64,000 bases of DNA from Pseudidiomarina halophila (GCF_003987215.1 NZ_PIPW01000001.1:1-64000), one strand, 5' to 3'. Shown: positions 7,371-16,931, counted from the first letter of the stretch. Translations and numbers: made by a program. The notes: generated by a model not told the origin, from the letters alone.

Positions 7371-10133
7371 GTGAAATCACGGTTGCAGCGCAAATTTGAG
7401 GGTGTCGTTAAGGCGTCACTTTTTGCTTTAAGTATGGTTTTATTTGCAGTGCCGAGCGTCGCGGTTATGGCGCAAGAGATGGAGCTTTCGGCTGAGCAAA
7501 TAGAGAAAATCAAACGCATGCCGCGTGCTCAGCAAGAAGCTATTGCCCGGCAGTTTGGTATGAGCCTGAGCGAGCTTGAAGCTCAAGCGAGCGCGGCAAA
7601 ACCGAGTATCAGTTCTTCCTCGTCAACAATGCAGCCGCGCAATGGTACGACGCAAACAGAAGAAGAACTGCGTCCTCTTGATGAGTTAAGTCCGAGTGAG
7701 CTGGAAAAACGTCTTGCAGAAGATGATAGCGCGCTACAACCCTATGGCTACGAAATTTTTAGCGGAGAGCCAACGAGTTTTAATGCCCTCACTAATACCC
7801 CGGTGCCCGCGAACTATATTTTGGGTCCAGGCGATGCGCTGCGTATTCAACTTTACGGTAAGTCCAATTCGACGATCACAGCGACAATAGATAATGAAGG
7901 CATGATCACCTTAGACAGCCTGGGTCCTATGAGCCTGGCTGGCCTGAGCTATGATGAAGCCAAGGAATTAATTCGCTCTACGGTTAAAGAGCGCATGATT
8001 GGCATGGAAGCGGCAGTTTCGATGAGTGAACTGCGGAGTATTCAGATTTTTGTGGTGGGCGAAGCATACAAGCCTGGTGCTTACACTGTGAGTTCCCTTT
8101 CGACGGTGAGTCAAGCATTGTTCGCCGCTGGCGGTGTCAGTGAGATTGCCTCTTTACGTGCTATTCAAGTGAAGCGTGGCGGCGATACTGTAGCAACTTT
8201 CGATTTGTATAAGTTGCTGACCCAGGGTGATGCGCAAAATGATGTGCGTTTGCAGTCGGGTGATGTCGTCTTCATTCCTACCCGTGGCGAGACCGTTAGC
8301 GTTGACGGCGAGATTTTGCGTCCGGCGATATACGAGCTGAAAGACAACGAGACGTTACGTGATGTCTTGGGTTATGCCGGTGGCTTGTTGCCGACGGCAT
8401 ATAAACAGTCGGTACAAATTGAGCGTATTCGCAATGGTGTCCGCCGTATTGAAACCGTTGATTTAACCAAGCCTGGCATCACCTATGATCTGCATGGTGG
8501 AGATAGCGTGGCAATCGCCGCAGTAGCTGAACAACCGATCGATAGCGTGATGTTGATTGGTGCAGCGGTGCGCCCTGGCACTTATGAGTGGCGCGAAGGC
8601 ATGCGTGTCAAAGATTTGATACCGAGTTATCAATCAGCCTTATTGCCTATTACTGATTTGACCTTTGGTTTATTGGTGCGCACAAGTGACGATCGACGTC
8701 GTATAAAGGTTCATCAGTTTGATGTTGCACAGGCTATCAATGGTGTCGATAGTGAAAATCTCGTTTTGCAACCGCGTGATCAAGTCGTTGTGTTTAGCCG
8801 CTATGAATCTGTTGAAGCTGAAAAAAACCAACTTGCAAGCTGGTTAAAAACTGAATCGGAAAAAGCGCGGGAGGAACGACAGCGCGTGGTCGAGATTTAT
8901 CGTAAGCAATATCTTGATCGTTTGATTGGTGAAGGCATCTACTCGCAAGAGATAGAAAGCGGTGAGCCTGAGGCTTCGGCGCAGTTGGATCGGCAATTGG
9001 GGTCTCTTTTCGCTCTGGAAGGACGCGACGAAGAAGATCGTGATGAAGACTATTACTCGCAGTTTTCCAGATATCACTTGTTGCAGCCGGTACTTTACCA
9101 GCTCCGCAATCAATTTAGTGCGACGGGAACCTTACCTCTGGTTTATATCAATGGCGAAGTTCGTTTTCCGGGCATCTACCCGTTAACTGAGAATGCAGAT
9201 GCACAATCGTTGATCACCGCAGCGGGGGGACTCCGTGAGTCCGCGTATCTTGCGCGCGCAGAAATTACGCGAACCCGCATCAACAGTTCGGGTGAAGCTA
9301 CGTCAGATTATGTACCGTTCAGTGTGAGAGAGGTACTTAACGGCGAGATTTCGATCGCCTTAAAAGGGCGTGATCGCGTTCAGATCCTACCTATTCCACA
9401 GTGGCAAAATACCCTTGAAGTTGCGCTGGAAGGAGAAGTTCGCTTCCCTGGAACCTATACCATTCGTCGTGGCGAAACATTGAGTAGTCTTATTGCCCGA
9501 GCCGGCGGTTTTACCGATTTCGCTTTCTTGCGGGGCTCTGTGTTCACGCGCGAAGACTTGCGTGAAGCCGAGCGTCGTCGCTTAGGTGAGCTGGCACAAC
9601 AACTGCGTCGCGACATTGCCTCGAATACAATTACTGATTCAGGCAATACGGTTGCTTACGGAGAAATGAATCAACTGCTGAGCGACTTGACCAATGTCGA
9701 GGCCGTGGGGCGGTTGATTATTGATTTAGAGACGCTTCTCGCATCCAATGGTAACCAGATTCAACTGAAAGATGGCGACCGCTTGTACGTACCAACGGTT
9801 CAGAATACCGTGTCGATCATTGGTGAAGTGCAATTGGCCAGCTCCTACCAGCATCAAGCGGGTATCTCGTTGGAGCAATATATAGAGCGGGCCGGCGGCT
9901 TACGTCAGAAAGCTGATGACGAACGCATTTACGTGGTTAAGGCTAACGGCAGTGTGATGGTGCCCGAGCGCCGTTCATGGTTTAGTTCAGGGGACTTTGC
10001 GCAGATTGAACCCGGTGACACCATCGTTGTTCCGATGGACACGCAATATATGAACAATATTGAACTGTGGAGCACTGCAACCCAAATCATGTACCAGGTC
10101 GGCGTAGCCTTAGCCGCATTGAGCGGCCTGTAA
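7371..10133 (+). CDS. SLBB-domain polysaccharide export protein (large Wza-like)
   Basis: About 920 residues from a GTG at 7371 preceded by AAGGGGA; the longer frame starting at 7296 lies inside the previous gene. A signal peptide (LFALSMVLFAVPSVAVMAQE) is followed by a Gln/Ser-rich segment, a Poly_export domain beginning NYILGPGDALRIQLYG at about residue 150, and a series of SLBB modules, each with a GE..PG.Y core: GEAYKPGAYTV, GEILRPAIYEL, GAAVRPGTYEW, GEVRFPGIYPL, GEVRFPGTYTI and GEVQLASSYQH. A coiled-coil-like charged stretch lies in the middle. It has no lipobox. Such proteins form the outer-membrane channel or the periplasmic conduit for polymer export. It is much longer than Wza (379), a design common in marine Gammaproteobacteria. 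Confidence 0.88.
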   Translation: MKSRLQRKFEGVVKASLFALSMVLFAVPSVAVMAQEMELSAEQIEKIKRMPRAQQEAIARQFGMSLSELEAQASAAKPSISSSSSTMQPRNGTTQTEEELRPLDELSPSELEKRLAEDDSALQPYGYEIFSGEPTSFNALTNTPVPANYILGPGDALRIQLYGKSNSTITATIDNEGMITLDSLGPMSLAGLSYDEAKELIRSTVKERMIGMEAAVSMSELRSIQIFVVGEAYKPGAYTVSSLSTVSQALFAAGGVSEIASLRAIQVKRGGDTVATFDLYKLLTQGDAQNDVRLQSGDVVFIPTRGETVSVDGEILRPAIYELKDNETLRDVLGYAGGLLPTAYKQSVQIERIRNGVRRIETVDLTKPGITYDLHGGDSVAIAAVAEQPIDSVMLIGAAVRPGTYEWREGMRVKDLIPSYQSALLPITDLTFGLLVRTSDDRRRIKVHQFDVAQAINGVDSENLVLQPRDQVVVFSRYESVEAEKNQLASWLKTESEKAREERQRVVEIYRKQYLDRLIGEGIYSQEIESGEPEASAQLDRQLGSLFALEGRDEEDRDEDYYSQFSRYHLLQPVLYQLRNQFSATGTLPLVYINGEVRFPGIYPLTENADAQSLITAAGGLRESAYLARAEITRTRINSSGEATSDYVPFSVREVLNGEISIALKGRDRVQILPIPQWQNTLEVALEGEVRFPGTYTIRRGETLSSLIARAGGFTDFAFLRGSVFTREDLREAERRRLGELAQQLRRDIASNTITDSGNTVAYGEMNQLLSDLTNVEAVGRLIIDLETLLASNGNQIQLKDGDRLYVPTVQNTVSIIGEVQLASSYQHQAGISLEQYIERAGGLRQKADDERIYVVKANGSVMVPERRSWFSSGDFAQIEPGDTIVVPMDTQYMNNIELWSTATQIMYQVGVALAALSGL

Positions 10134-10135
10134 GC

Positions 10136-10191
10136 GTAGCCCGTAATTTTACTACGGGTTATACCTCCCCCGCAGTAGAACTGCGGGCTAC
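10136..10191. repeat. Inverted pair of REP-like palindromes
   Basis: Two 23-24-base palindromes in opposite orientation, each with a GTAG end: 10136-10159 (arms CCCGTA..TACGGG) and 10169-10191 (arms CCCGCAG/CTGCGGG). They fill the gap between the SLBB gene and pgi. The GTAG head followed by an imperfect palindrome is the hallmark of REP sequences mobilised by RAYT (Y1 HUH) transposases; no RAYT gene is in the window. The hairpins could also terminate or protect the upstream transcript. Confidence 0.85.
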
Positions 10192-10205
10192 CAGGGCAGG
10201 AGACT

Positions 10206-11660
10206 ATGCAAGTAACAACGGAATACCTTAATCTCGACTATACCTTTCAAGGCCTTGATGCTGACGCTATCGAGGCCTTTGCCGCTAAGCGGTTGCCGAA
10301 AAACTTTGCACAACTCCGCGAACAGCTTCTGCAAGGCGAATACGAGAACCCGAGCGAAGGTCGGAAAGTAACCCACGTGTTAAACCGCAGCCGCCATTCA
10401 GTGGTCGCCGCTGCTGGTGGGCGTAATCGCTTTTCTGAAGTCGTTCGCCTGTTACGCAGCGGGAAATGGTCAGGCGCGACAGGGAAGCCGATCACGGACG
10501 TGGTGAATATCGGCGTTGGTGGCTCAGATCTCGGCCCAATGATGGGAAGCTTTGCGCTTAAAGAATTTGCCGACGATAACGTCAACCACAAACTCAATGT
10601 TCATTTTGTAAGCTCAATGGATGGCGGCCAGCTCTACGCTGTATTGCCTATCGTCGATCCCGAAACCACAGTGTTTATTATTGCGTCGAAAAGCTTTAGT
10701 ACGATCGATACTCTGGCAAATGTCGATACAGTGAAGCGTTGGATCAAGCCAGCGCTTACCGAAGAACAGTGGCTTGCAGCGCATGTCATTGGCGTATCGA
10801 GCAATAACGAAGCCATGAACGATTTTGGCATTCCGGCGGCCCAGCAACTAAGTTTTGCAGATTCTGTCGGTGGCCGCTATTCCCTATGGTCCGCCATAGG
10901 TTTACCAATCGCCTTAAGCATTGGTGCCAACCAGTTCGCCAAGATGCTGGAAGGCGCTCGTGCGATGGATGAACATTTTGGTCGTGCGCCGTTACTCGAA
11001 AATATTCCACTACTTTTGGCTGTGTTGGGCGTTTACAACCGTGAAGAACGCGGATTAAACAACGTCGCTGTGTTGCCGTACGACGGGCGCTTGCGCTATT
11101 TGCCCAGCTACTTGCAACAGCTCGATATGGAAAGCAACGGCAAGCAGCAGGACCGTGACGGCAAGCCGATCGATTACCCAACCGGTCCGATCATCTGGGG
11201 TGGCTTTGGACCAAATGGTCAGCACGCGTTCTTCCAACACTTGCACCAGGGTTATGATAATTTCGCTGCTGACTTTGTCGCCGTATTACATCGGAAAGCA
11301 CCAGGATTTAATGCCGACGTGCAACAAGGTCTCCGCCAGCAACAAACACTTTCTATAGCCAACTGCCTGGCGCACCGGCGCTTGATGTGGTTTGGTGACG
11401 GCGACAGGTACCCGGGGCAACACCCATCAAACTTGCTCTTTGTTGACGAGTTGACACCGCAAAGTTTTGGCGCGTTAATTGCCGCCTACGAACATAAAGT
11501 CTTTGCCCAAGGGGTCATCTGGAATATCAATTCTTTTGATCAGCCGGGCGTTGAACTTGGCAAAAAGGTCGCCAAAGAAGTACTTGCAGTCATCGAAGGT
11601 ACCAAGCATGAAACGTTCGACGAGAGTACCCAAAGTATGATTCAAAGACTGACTCAATGA
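10206..11660 (+). CDS. pgi: Glucose-6-phosphate isomerase
   Basis: A 484-residue cytosolic enzyme interconverting glucose 6-phosphate and fructose 6-phosphate. Seen: the phosphate-binding GVGGSDLGPMMG, the family signature SKSFSTIDTLANVDT, the histidine in GQHAFFQHLHQG, and the C-terminal FDQPGVELGKKVAKEV, where most members have FDQWGVELGK. It is about 60 residues shorter than Escherichia Pgi (549). It sits between exopolysaccharide export and flippase genes and its stop overlaps the flippase ATG (ATGA), so here it looks dedicated to supplying sugar phosphates for polymer precursors. A GGCAGGAG ribosome site precedes the ATG. Confidence 0.95.
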   Translation: MQVTTEYLNLDYTFQGLDADAIEAFAAKRLPKNFAQLREQLLQGEYENPSEGRKVTHVLNRSRHSVVAAAGGRNRFSEVVRLLRSGKWSGATGKPITDVVNIGVGGSDLGPMMGSFALKEFADDNVNHKLNVHFVSSMDGGQLYAVLPIVDPETTVFIIASKSFSTIDTLANVDTVKRWIKPALTEEQWLAAHVIGVSSNNEAMNDFGIPAAQQLSFADSVGGRYSLWSAIGLPIALSIGANQFAKMLEGARAMDEHFGRAPLLENIPLLLAVLGVYNREERGLNNVAVLPYDGRLRYLPSYLQQLDMESNGKQQDRDGKPIDYPTGPIIWGGFGPNGQHAFFQHLHQGYDNFAADFVAVLHRKAPGFNADVQQGLRQQQTLSIANCLAHRRLMWFGDGDRYPGQHPSNLLFVDELTPQSFGALIAAYEHKVFAQGVIWNINSFDQPGVELGKKVAKEVLAVIEGTKHETFDESTQSMIQRLTQ

Positions 11661-13207
11661 GCTTTAAAAACACCTCCAGGTTGGTAAAGAACGTCGGGTT
11701 CCTTTATACCCGAATGTTAATAACCATGGGGGTTTCCTTATATACCTCGCGGGTCGTTTTAGATGTACTTGGTGTTGAAGACTTTGGTATCTATCACGTC
11801 GTGGCAGGCTTTGTGGCGATGCTGGGTTTCCTGTTAAGCGCTTTATCCTCGTCAACGATGCGTTTCCTCTCTCATGCGCTTGGCCAAAATGACTTAGCTA
11901 AAGTCAACTCAACGTTTCTGATGAGCATTAATATTCATGGCCTCATTGCCCTTTTAATTCTTGTGGTGGCGGAAACCGTTGGTCTGCAGTTTGTTGCGAA
12001 TGAGTTGACGATTCCTGCTGATCGTCTCGACGAAGCTCTTTTTGTCTTCCATTTTGCGGTGCTTAGCTTCGTTATTACGATTCTGATGGTGCCATACAAC
12101 GCACTTATCATCGCTCACGAGCGTATGCGTGTTTATGCATGGGTGAGTATTCTCGACGCCGCACTCAAACTTGCCGCTGTGCTGACCTTAAGCCACTTAG
12201 CATTTGATGCACTGGAAAGTTATGGTGTACTCATGTTTGTGGTCGCTGCGATAGTTGCGTCCATTTATATTTCCTATTGCCGGCGTCAATTTAGCGAAGC
12301 TGTGTTTCGTTTCCACTGGAACCCGGCGCTATTCAGAGAATTGTTCTCACACTCCGGTTGGACCATGTGGGGCTCGCTTTCTGGTGTGGCCTCGAGTCAG
12401 GGCGTGAACATTCTTCTGAATATCTTTTTTGGGCCGGCGTTGAACGCAGCGCGCACTATTGCAACGCAGGTAGGGAACGCGCTCAGTAGTTTCGTGATGA
12501 ATTTACAACAGGCAATAAATCCGCAATTGATGAAATCGTACTCAGCGGGTGACTTGCAATACACCACGTCACTTATGTTCAATGGCTCGCGCTATAACTT
12601 CTTTTTGATAACTCTGTTAGCCTTCCCGGTGCTGCTCTATACCGATGCAATTCTGGAAATTTGGTTGGTCAGTGTTCCGGCCTACGCGACCCTGTTTGTG
12701 CAGCTACTGTTGGTAAATATTATTATTGATTCAACCTGTAAGCCGCTCATGGCGGTTTCTCAGGCAACGGGCAAGATAAAGCTGTATCAGTTTACCGTTG
12801 CTGGGGTGCAATTGTTTAATTTGCCACTGGTCTATGTTGCTTTTAAATCAGGTTATCCGCCAGAAAGTGCGTTCTGGATATTAATTGCACTGTCTTTTGT
12901 GGCGCTATGGGTTCGGATGTTTATGTTACGTCGAATTTACGACTACTCGATAAAACAGTACATTACTTCGGTACTGTTACCGTGCGCATTACTTGGCAGT
13001 ATCTCCGTATTAGCTCTTTGGCTTCTGCGGCAGCACGTTTTGAGTGAGCTTTACTTGTTGTTGCAACTGATGATTATGGTGGTACTTTACGGGTTTGTCG
13101 TTATTGCTTTCGGTATAACACGAGCTGAACGGCAGTTTGTGGTTGAGAAAACGACCAGGGTACTCGATAGAATAAGTTTTTTGAAAAAATTTAAAATAGG
13201 GAAGTAA
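11657..13207 (+). CDS. Polysaccharide flippase (Wzx/MATE-like)
   Basis: A 516-residue protein with about 12-14 predicted membrane helices and the N-terminal pattern of the MVF/Wzx superfamily (GVSLYTSRVVLDVLGVEDFG, then IYHVVAGFVAMLGFLLSALS). Members flip lipid-linked oligosaccharide from the cytoplasmic to the periplasmic face. It overlaps the pgi stop by four bases and is followed four bases later by the pyruvyl transferase. In this cluster it is the obvious translocator for the repeat unit made from the WecA-like enzyme onward. Confidence 0.85.
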   Translation: MSFKNTSRLVKNVGFLYTRMLITMGVSLYTSRVVLDVLGVEDFGIYHVVAGFVAMLGFLLSALSSSTMRFLSHALGQNDLAKVNSTFLMSINIHGLIALLILVVAETVGLQFVANELTIPADRLDEALFVFHFAVLSFVITILMVPYNALIIAHERMRVYAWVSILDAALKLAAVLTLSHLAFDALESYGVLMFVVAAIVASIYISYCRRQFSEAVFRFHWNPALFRELFSHSGWTMWGSLSGVASSQGVNILLNIFFGPALNAARTIATQVGNALSSFVMNLQQAINPQLMKSYSAGDLQYTTSLMFNGSRYNFFLITLLAFPVLLYTDAILEIWLVSVPAYATLFVQLLLVNIIIDSTCKPLMAVSQATGKIKLYQFTVAGVQLFNLPLVYVAFKSGYPPESAFWILIALSFVALWVRMFMLRRIYDYSIKQYITSVLLPCALLGSISVLALWLLRQHVLSELYLLLQLMIMVVLYGFVVIAFGITRAERQFVVEKTTRVLDRISFLKKFKIGK

Positions 13208-13211
13208 TGAA

Positions 13212-14096
13212 GTGGTGAAATCGAACCCATCATTATTGCGTCGCGGGCTAGGCTATCTTAAACGCAAAGTAAAAGAACGACGTCGTTTTAATGAAGAACG
13301 AAAACTTAAAGGCTCTGCCGTCCTACCGTTGAAATATTTTCACGGCACATTAAATGTCGGCGACGTGCTCAACGTATATCTAACCGAAGCAATTTCCGGG
13401 CGCACAGTGAAAAGTGTTGAAACCGATGCGGTTCCTCATGTGTTGGGAGTCGGTAGCATTATGCATTTCGGCTCACCCAATAGTTGGGTGTGGGGCAGCG
13501 GCGTAATTGACCCGAACCAGCCGTTTGATTATGCCCAACTGACAGCTTCACAAATCTGCGCGGTACGCGGCCACAAAACACTGGCGTTACTGCGCGAGAA
13601 GGGACTTGAGGTGGGTGATGTACCTTTGGGCGATCCGGCGATTCTGATGCCTGAAATTTATCGTCCTGAACAAGCCGAACCGAGATATGACGTGGGAATC
13701 GTTGCCCATTATGTCGACGAGGAACTGGAAACTGTTCAAGCCCTGGCGAGTAAGCTCAATGCCAGACTTATTAGTGTGCGTCAGCACCCTGAAGCCTTTA
13801 TCAACGAGTTGGTCGAATGTCGGACGATTTTATCATCGTCGCTGCACGGACTTATTCTCGCCGATAGTTATGCTATTCCTAACCTTTGGGTAAGGTTTAG
13901 CGATAAAGTTCTGGGCGGCGACTTCAAATTTTTAGATTATTACAGCACCACGAGTGCGGAAACGCCGAAAGCTTATGAGGTTCACTCACTCGACGATGTT
14001 GAACAACTTGTGCAGCAGTTGCGTGATAAAGTTACGGTACACCATTATCAAGGCAATACAGCGGAGTTGCGCGCGGCGCTTCCGTTACAAAATTAA
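13212..14096 (+). CDS. Polysaccharide pyruvyl transferase family protein
   Basis: A 294-residue protein starting at a GTG (13212), one codon before a second GTG. The GxGS pattern HVLGVGSIMHFGS, WGSGVID, the AVRGHKT segment, LGDPAIL, and the C-terminal SSSLHGLILADSYAIPN are all typical of the CsaB/ExoV/WcaK family. These cytoplasmic enzymes transfer pyruvate from phosphoenolpyruvate to sugars as a ketal, giving polymers negative charge. Its position between the flippase and Wzi supports a role in decorating the exopolysaccharide repeat unit. Confidence 0.85.
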   Translation: MVKSNPSLLRRGLGYLKRKVKERRRFNEERKLKGSAVLPLKYFHGTLNVGDVLNVYLTEAISGRTVKSVETDAVPHVLGVGSIMHFGSPNSWVWGSGVIDPNQPFDYAQLTASQICAVRGHKTLALLREKGLEVGDVPLGDPAILMPEIYRPEQAEPRYDVGIVAHYVDEELETVQALASKLNARLISVRQHPEAFINELVECRTILSSSLHGLILADSYAIPNLWVRFSDKVLGGDFKFLDYYSTTSAETPKAYEVHSLDDVEQLVQQLRDKVTVHHYQGNTAELRAALPLQN

Positions 14097-14115
14097 AAGC
14101 GTATTGGATGACCAC

Positions 14116-15459
14116 ATGATAAGAAGAACAGCAAGGCCTGATAATAGCAAGGCATTGGGGCTAAGACAGCTGCTGAGCATTGCCCTCTTTTCTCTGACGC
14201 TCTCTGCCGTGCCGGGTGTTCAGGCTACCCCCTGGCTTGATGCTGAAGAGCTTCATGTTCGTCATTCGTTGCAAGTGCTGGCTGATGCGGGGATATTATC
14301 GGCCCCCGTGACCACTTTCCCGGTGATGTGGCGTCCGTTGATTGCGGATCTCGAGCAACTTGATCCTGCCACCCTGACCCCCTTGCAGCGGACCGCTTAT
14401 TATAAGTTAAGTCATTTACTCGAATATCATCGCCGTGGTCATTATTCTGGGTTTAAGATTGCCGGCACCACGGATACTGGCGCACAGCCAAGTTATCACC
14501 GACCGATGGAAGGCAAGGCTTTCGCGACGATCACGCATGAACGCATTGGGCAGAATGTTGCCGGGCGGCTACGCGCGACCTATCGCAACAGTGAGGTTAG
14601 TCTCAACCCTCGGGTCAGGACCGATAAGTTGTCATGGCAGGGTAGCTATGCGGCTGTGATGGTCGGAGACTGGGCTTTGTCAATTGATCAGGTGCAAAAC
14701 TGGTGGTCGCCAGGTTCGGCTCAAGATGGTTTACAGACGCTTAGTACATTGCCATTGCGCTCGGTGCGTGCCACCTACACGCCGTCGGAGGCGAGTGGGG
14801 CTTTGCAGCGTTTTACCCTGACGTCGTTTTGGGGCGAAAGTGAGGAAGAGTTTTTGGTGCAAGGTGACGCGCAAACCTGGAAACGCGAGCAGGCCTTTGG
14901 TGTACGAGCTGGCTGGCGAGCCCATGAGATGCTCGAACTAGGGCTGCAGTATACTGAGTCAGAGCTTGTCGACAACTCACAAAATTGGACTTTTGATGCG
15001 CGCCTCACCTTACCCTACCAATTGAGCTTCTATGGTAGCGTCAGCGAGCATGATGTCGAAGGTGTGCGCGGGAACGGGCATATGGTGGGTTTCGATTGGA
15101 GTTTTTCCGAGGCTGGTAGCCTTTCGCGTGTTTATGCCGAACACGACCGCAGTGATCTGCGCAGCCTTACGACCATAGGCTATGCGACGTTTAGAAATAG
15201 CGGCCACGGCTACGATGTGCGGTTGCAGGATACCCGCGTTCGACGTGATCATAATAGTTTCGGCCGGCTTGCACGCTGGCAGTATTTACCAGAGTTTCGC
15301 CCGGGTATCGCACGCATTCAGCAAGTGGAAGTAGTGGCGTTTTATCCGCTCGGAGCAGGGCGGATCGAGATCGGCGTTCAAGGCTGGAAAGATACCTACG
15401 AAAGCGGGCGAGAAGACTCGTTTGGAAATTTAATAGCGAGCTATGAAGTTCGCTGGTAA
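14116..15459 (+). CDS. Capsule assembly Wzi family outer-membrane protein
   Basis: About 447 residues from the ATG at 14116; an extension to 13954 would overlap the pyruvyl transferase and is not needed. A signal peptide (LLSIALFSLTLSAVPGVQA) ends at about residue 40. The N-terminal helical bundle begins with WLDAEELHVRHSLQVLADAG, followed by a beta-rich barrel with alternating aromatic residues and a C-terminal strand ending in VRW. Wzi proteins help anchor capsule polymer to the cell surface. In this cluster it points to a cell-attached polymer and not only free slime. Confidence 0.85.
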   Translation: MIRRTARPDNSKALGLRQLLSIALFSLTLSAVPGVQATPWLDAEELHVRHSLQVLADAGILSAPVTTFPVMWRPLIADLEQLDPATLTPLQRTAYYKLSHLLEYHRRGHYSGFKIAGTTDTGAQPSYHRPMEGKAFATITHERIGQNVAGRLRATYRNSEVSLNPRVRTDKLSWQGSYAAVMVGDWALSIDQVQNWWSPGSAQDGLQTLSTLPLRSVRATYTPSEASGALQRFTLTSFWGESEEEFLVQGDAQTWKREQAFGVRAGWRAHEMLELGLQYTESELVDNSQNWTFDARLTLPYQLSFYGSVSEHDVEGVRGNGHMVGFDWSFSEAGSLSRVYAEHDRSDLRSLTTIGYATFRNSGHGYDVRLQDTRVRRDHNSFGRLARWQYLPEFRPGIARIQQVEVVAFYPLGAGRIEIGVQGWKDTYESGREDSFGNLIASYEVRW

Positions 15460-15480
15460 AGCTAAAACGAAGGACGTGTA

Positions 15481-16287
15481 ATGAGAAGGATCGCTAGAAG
15501 ACTTAAACAGTTAATCAGGTACCCGCTTTATTTGTCGGCCTACCTCACTCGGGATCGGAAAGCAAATGGTCCGGTATTTGTGGTGGGAACCGGGCGCTCC
15601 GGTACGCATATGATTTGTCGTTGTGTTAATAAATTTCCACAGGTGTCTGATTATTACGGCGGTGTGGAAAGCCCGGAAATGTTTTGGTCGATCAGTAATG
15701 CCACGGTCGAACAAAAAAGCCTTTCTGTTTTTCAGCTCGGCTATTACGCCTACATGATGCGCAAAGTAAATGGTTTATTTCTTGACCAGACACACCCAAA
15801 CCTATGGAATATTGAGCAGCTTCTTGAAGCTTTCCCAAAGGCGAAATTTTTAGCTATAAAACGAAATGTCCACTCCGTGAGTTACTCGATGAAAAAGCAT
15901 GGCGGGGTTTCAAAGTGGGCAAAAAATCATACGCTCTATCCGAAACCAAATGGCTTTTTAGGCGTAACACTGCAGAACGCCAAAGTTTATCAGGAGCAAC
16001 TCACCGACCTGCAACGGGATGTGTTTCGGTGGGCGAGTCATATGGAACGAATCGATGAAGTTGCAGCGCGTTTCCCTGACAATGTCAGGGTTATAAAATA
16101 TGAAGATGTGGGCAAGTCGATGAAAAGCGTGATGGTGTCGCTTGCAGATTTTATCGGAACGCAACCGCCGTCAGATTTTCTGGTGTTTAAAGAAGCCTCG
16201 TTGCACAAACGAGATGCGTTGACCGATGACGAGATGTTGCAAATAGATGATGCTCTGGCCCTGTGGGGCTTGGGAATAAAAGGGTAG
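15481..16287 (+). CDS. Sulfotransferase family protein
   Basis: A 268-residue protein with the PAPS-binding 5'-phosphosulfate loop near the N-terminus (VFVVGTGRSGTHMICR) and a downstream 3'-phosphate-binding stretch (LAIKRNVHSVSYSMKK) with the expected Arg and Ser. These enzymes move sulfate from PAPS to a hydroxyl. In an exopolysaccharide cluster the acceptor is probably a sugar of the repeat unit or a lipid-linked intermediate. The PAPS could come from CysDN and CysC encoded at 32.8-36.8 kb, with CysQ removing the PAP product. It is followed four bases later by an oxygenase gene. Confidence 0.85.
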   Translation: MRRIARRLKQLIRYPLYLSAYLTRDRKANGPVFVVGTGRSGTHMICRCVNKFPQVSDYYGGVESPEMFWSISNATVEQKSLSVFQLGYYAYMMRKVNGLFLDQTHPNLWNIEQLLEAFPKAKFLAIKRNVHSVSYSMKKHGGVSKWAKNHTLYPKPNGFLGVTLQNAKVYQEQLTDLQRDVFRWASHMERIDEVAARFPDNVRVIKYEDVGKSMKSVMVSLADFIGTQPPSDFLVFKEASLHKRDALTDDEMLQIDDALALWGLGIKG

Positions 16288-16291
16288 GAAC

Positions 16292-16900
16292 ATGATGAGT
16301 GAATTGCGAAAGTACGTGCTGAGTCAAGATCCACTTGTTTACATCATTGATGATTTTTTCACCGCATCCGAAGCGCAACAGCTTATTAATGCTGCCCAAG
16401 AGCAAATGCAACGCGCTAAAGTGAGTTCAGACGCCGAAGGTGTTTACAGTCATGCACGAACCAATCAACTCGCATGGATAAGCCATAAACATTCGATGGT
16501 GGTGACAGACCTTGGTAGTCGAATTGCGCAGCAGGTAGGGTTGCCGTTGCGCAATGCTGAGAGTTTTCAGGTGATTCATTATGACCAGAGCCAGGAGTAT
16601 CGCTCCCATTTCGATGCCTACAATATGGACACTGAGCGTGGCAAACGTTGCACTGCGCGAGGCGGGCAACGGTTATTTACCGCGTTAGGTTATATCAACG
16701 CACCTGAAGGTGGTGGCTCGACGTATTTCTCCAAACTGGATATTAATGTAGCCCCGAAGCCCGGCCGACTGCTGGTGTTTGAAAATGTGGTTCGCGGAAC
16801 CACTGATGTACACCCTAAATCGTTACACGCGGGCATGCCTGTTGTGAAGGGTGAAAAGTGGGCATTCAACCTGTGGTTCCACGAACGCGAGTTTAAATAA
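16292..16900 (+). CDS. 2-oxoglutarate/Fe(II) oxygenase, prolyl-4-hydroxylase type
   Basis: A 202-residue protein with the double-stranded beta-helix metal site: H and D in YRSHFDAYN, the distal H in DVHPKSLHAG, and the 2OG-binding K/R region GEKWAFNLWFH. The GQRLFTALGYINAPEGGGST core is characteristic of P4Hc-domain proteins. Two adjacent ATG codons (16292 and 16295) follow an AGGAA site. It is the last gene of the rightward cluster. Its substrate might be a protein such as an export component, or an attached amino acid; the sequence does not say. Confidence 0.85.
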   Translation: MMSELRKYVLSQDPLVYIIDDFFTASEAQQLINAAQEQMQRAKVSSDAEGVYSHARTNQLAWISHKHSMVVTDLGSRIAQQVGLPLRNAESFQVIHYDQSQEYRSHFDAYNMDTERGKRCTARGGQRLFTALGYINAPEGGGSTYFSKLDINVAPKPGRLLVFENVVRGTTDVHPKSLHAGMPVVKGEKWAFNLWFHEREFK

Positions 16901-16931
16901 CCTGCCGCGGCTGATGCCAGCCGTTTCCACT

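Noticed and set aside
10247-10597. Long open frames on the opposite strand of pgi
   Set aside because: They mirror the codon pattern of pgi, have no ribosome sites and no motifs.
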